The notes under the pieces were generated by a model. The model was not told the origin of the DNA and searched no databases. It saw nothing but the letters and a program-made list of their open reading frames with translations. Shown here one piece after another: positions 11,873 to 12,261 of a DNA stretch of 12,261 nt (positions within the stretch are counted from its first letter, which is position 1; each line of letters begins with the position of its first letter). Source of the DNA: an uncultured Nocardiopsis sp. (lineage in GTDB: Bacteria > Actinomycetota > Actinomycetes > Streptosporangiales > Streptosporangiaceae); the NCBI GenBank assembly GCA_937957845.1, contig CALGOD010000778.1, positions 1 through 12,261 of the forward strand. Reading direction: 5' to 3'. The position numbers were made by a program, and so were the translations under genes.

Positions 11873-12261
11873 ATGTCCCCCAAGAAGCGGTTCTTCACCG
11901 TGACCGCGGCCGGCCTGTTCATGGCCGGGTTCTCCGCGGGCCCGGTGTTCGCTGACACCGTGGACGAGAACGTTCCCGAGGCCGCCCCCGAGGCGACCGA
12001 GGAGGCGGTCGTCGACGTCCTCCTGCCCGAATTGGGCACGGAGATCGTCCCCATGGGACCGGACGACAGCCCGTCCGTACCCCTCTACCCGGCCCCGGCT
12101 CCCGAGCCGGAGCCCGACCCCGGCGACGGCGGTGACCCCGGTCCCGGTGAGCCCGAGCCGGAGCCCGAACCCGAGCCGGAGCCCGAGCCCGTCGTCGGTG
12201 GGCAGCCCGGCCCCCGTGCGCCCGACCCCGCCCCCGACCCGGGCCCCGACCCCGCCCCCCC
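11873..12261 (+). CDS. Secreted Pro/Asp/Glu-rich protein, 3' end outside window
   Basis: The first 129 residues of a protein running off the right edge. A Sec signal peptide is clear: basic MSPKKR, hydrophobic FFTVTAAGLFMAGFSAG, and a cleavage-like VFA|DT at about 27/28. The mature part starts acidic, then from about residue 73 turns into a low-complexity chain: PAPAPEPEPDPGDGGDPGPG, seven Glu-Pro pairs (93-106), then APDPAPDPGPDPAP. Such chains are rigid extended spacers across or beyond the cell wall. GAAAGGAG lies 5 bases before the ATG. The gene is 29 bases after the single-pass membrane protein and probably in one operon with it. No catalytic or anchoring motif is visible yet; an LPxTG or binding domain could lie beyond the window. 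Confidence 0.85.
   Translation, partial: MSPKKRFFTVTAAGLFMAGFSAGPVFADTVDENVPEAAPEATEEAVVDVLLPELGTEIVPMGPDDSPSVPLYPAPAPEPEPDPGDGGDPGPGEPEPEPEPEPEPEPVVGGQPGPRAPDPAPDPGPDPAP
12149..12190 (+). repeat. Seven tandem Glu-Pro codon pairs
   Basis: A 6-base GAGCCC/GAGCCG/GAACCC unit is repeated seven times in frame, encoding EP pairs, inside a wider Pro-rich tract (about 12089-12261). Synonymous third-base changes among the units show that it is not a fresh slippage array. Confidence 0.75.

Noticed and set aside
12089..12261. Repetitive right edge as a CRISPR or tandem DNA repeat
   Set aside because: The repetition is in frame, codes for EP/DP chains in an exported protein, varies at third codon positions and has no spacer-repeat layout.

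Overview
The window is very GC-rich, with strong G/C bias at third codon positions, GTG as well as ATG starts, and leaderless-looking promoters. Together with the gene families present, this points to a high-GC actinomycete, plausibly of the Nocardiopsis/Streptosporangiales type (inference from protein style only; no search was run).

Left arm (1-3412), all genes on the minus strand. At the left edge are the first 42 codons of a glycogen-debranching enzyme gene (glgX), stopped by an in-frame TAG although the frame still looks like GlgX after the stop. A 264-bp gap follows, holding a perfect 34-bp palindrome. Next comes a complete AidB-type acyl-CoA dehydrogenase (2032-401) with a candidate promoter and an overlapping inverted repeat. 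About 700 bp upstream of it lack an intact gene but contain a decayed, frameshifted 3' end of an IS481-like transposase. The stop codon of this relic shares a CTAG with the stop of the convergent pdxH-like gene.

Centre (3546-7533), a sulfite reduction and siroheme block on the minus strand. In transcription order: a leaderless Cys-codon leader peptide (7497-7408), an attenuator-like set of competing hairpins, ferredoxin-type sulfite/nitrite reductase (sirA), a 15-bp hairpin, a 68-residue zinc-ribbon protein coupled by ATGA to an APS/PAPS reductase (cysH), and a two-domain CbiX/SirB chelatase. CysH makes sulfite, SirA reduces it to sulfide, and the chelatase inserts iron into sirohydrochlorin to make SirA's siroheme. 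Cysteine supply probably controls the block through the leader. ATP sulfurylase genes (cysD/cysN) are not in this block.

Right arm (7625-12261), all genes on the plus strand. A BrkB/YihY-family membrane protein is read from a leaderless-looking promoter divergent from the cysteine leader. Next is a GTGA-coupled pair of unrecognised membrane proteins, the second with a soluble C-terminal beta domain, ended by a good intrinsic terminator. After a 383-bp gap comes a single-pass membrane protein with a large beta-rich outer domain, and 29 bp downstream a secreted protein with an Asp/Glu-Pro-rich tail that runs off the window.

The most interesting element is the cysteine leader and attenuator in front of sirA. 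The relic IS at the pdxH stop and the stop codon in glgX are the next most worth checking.
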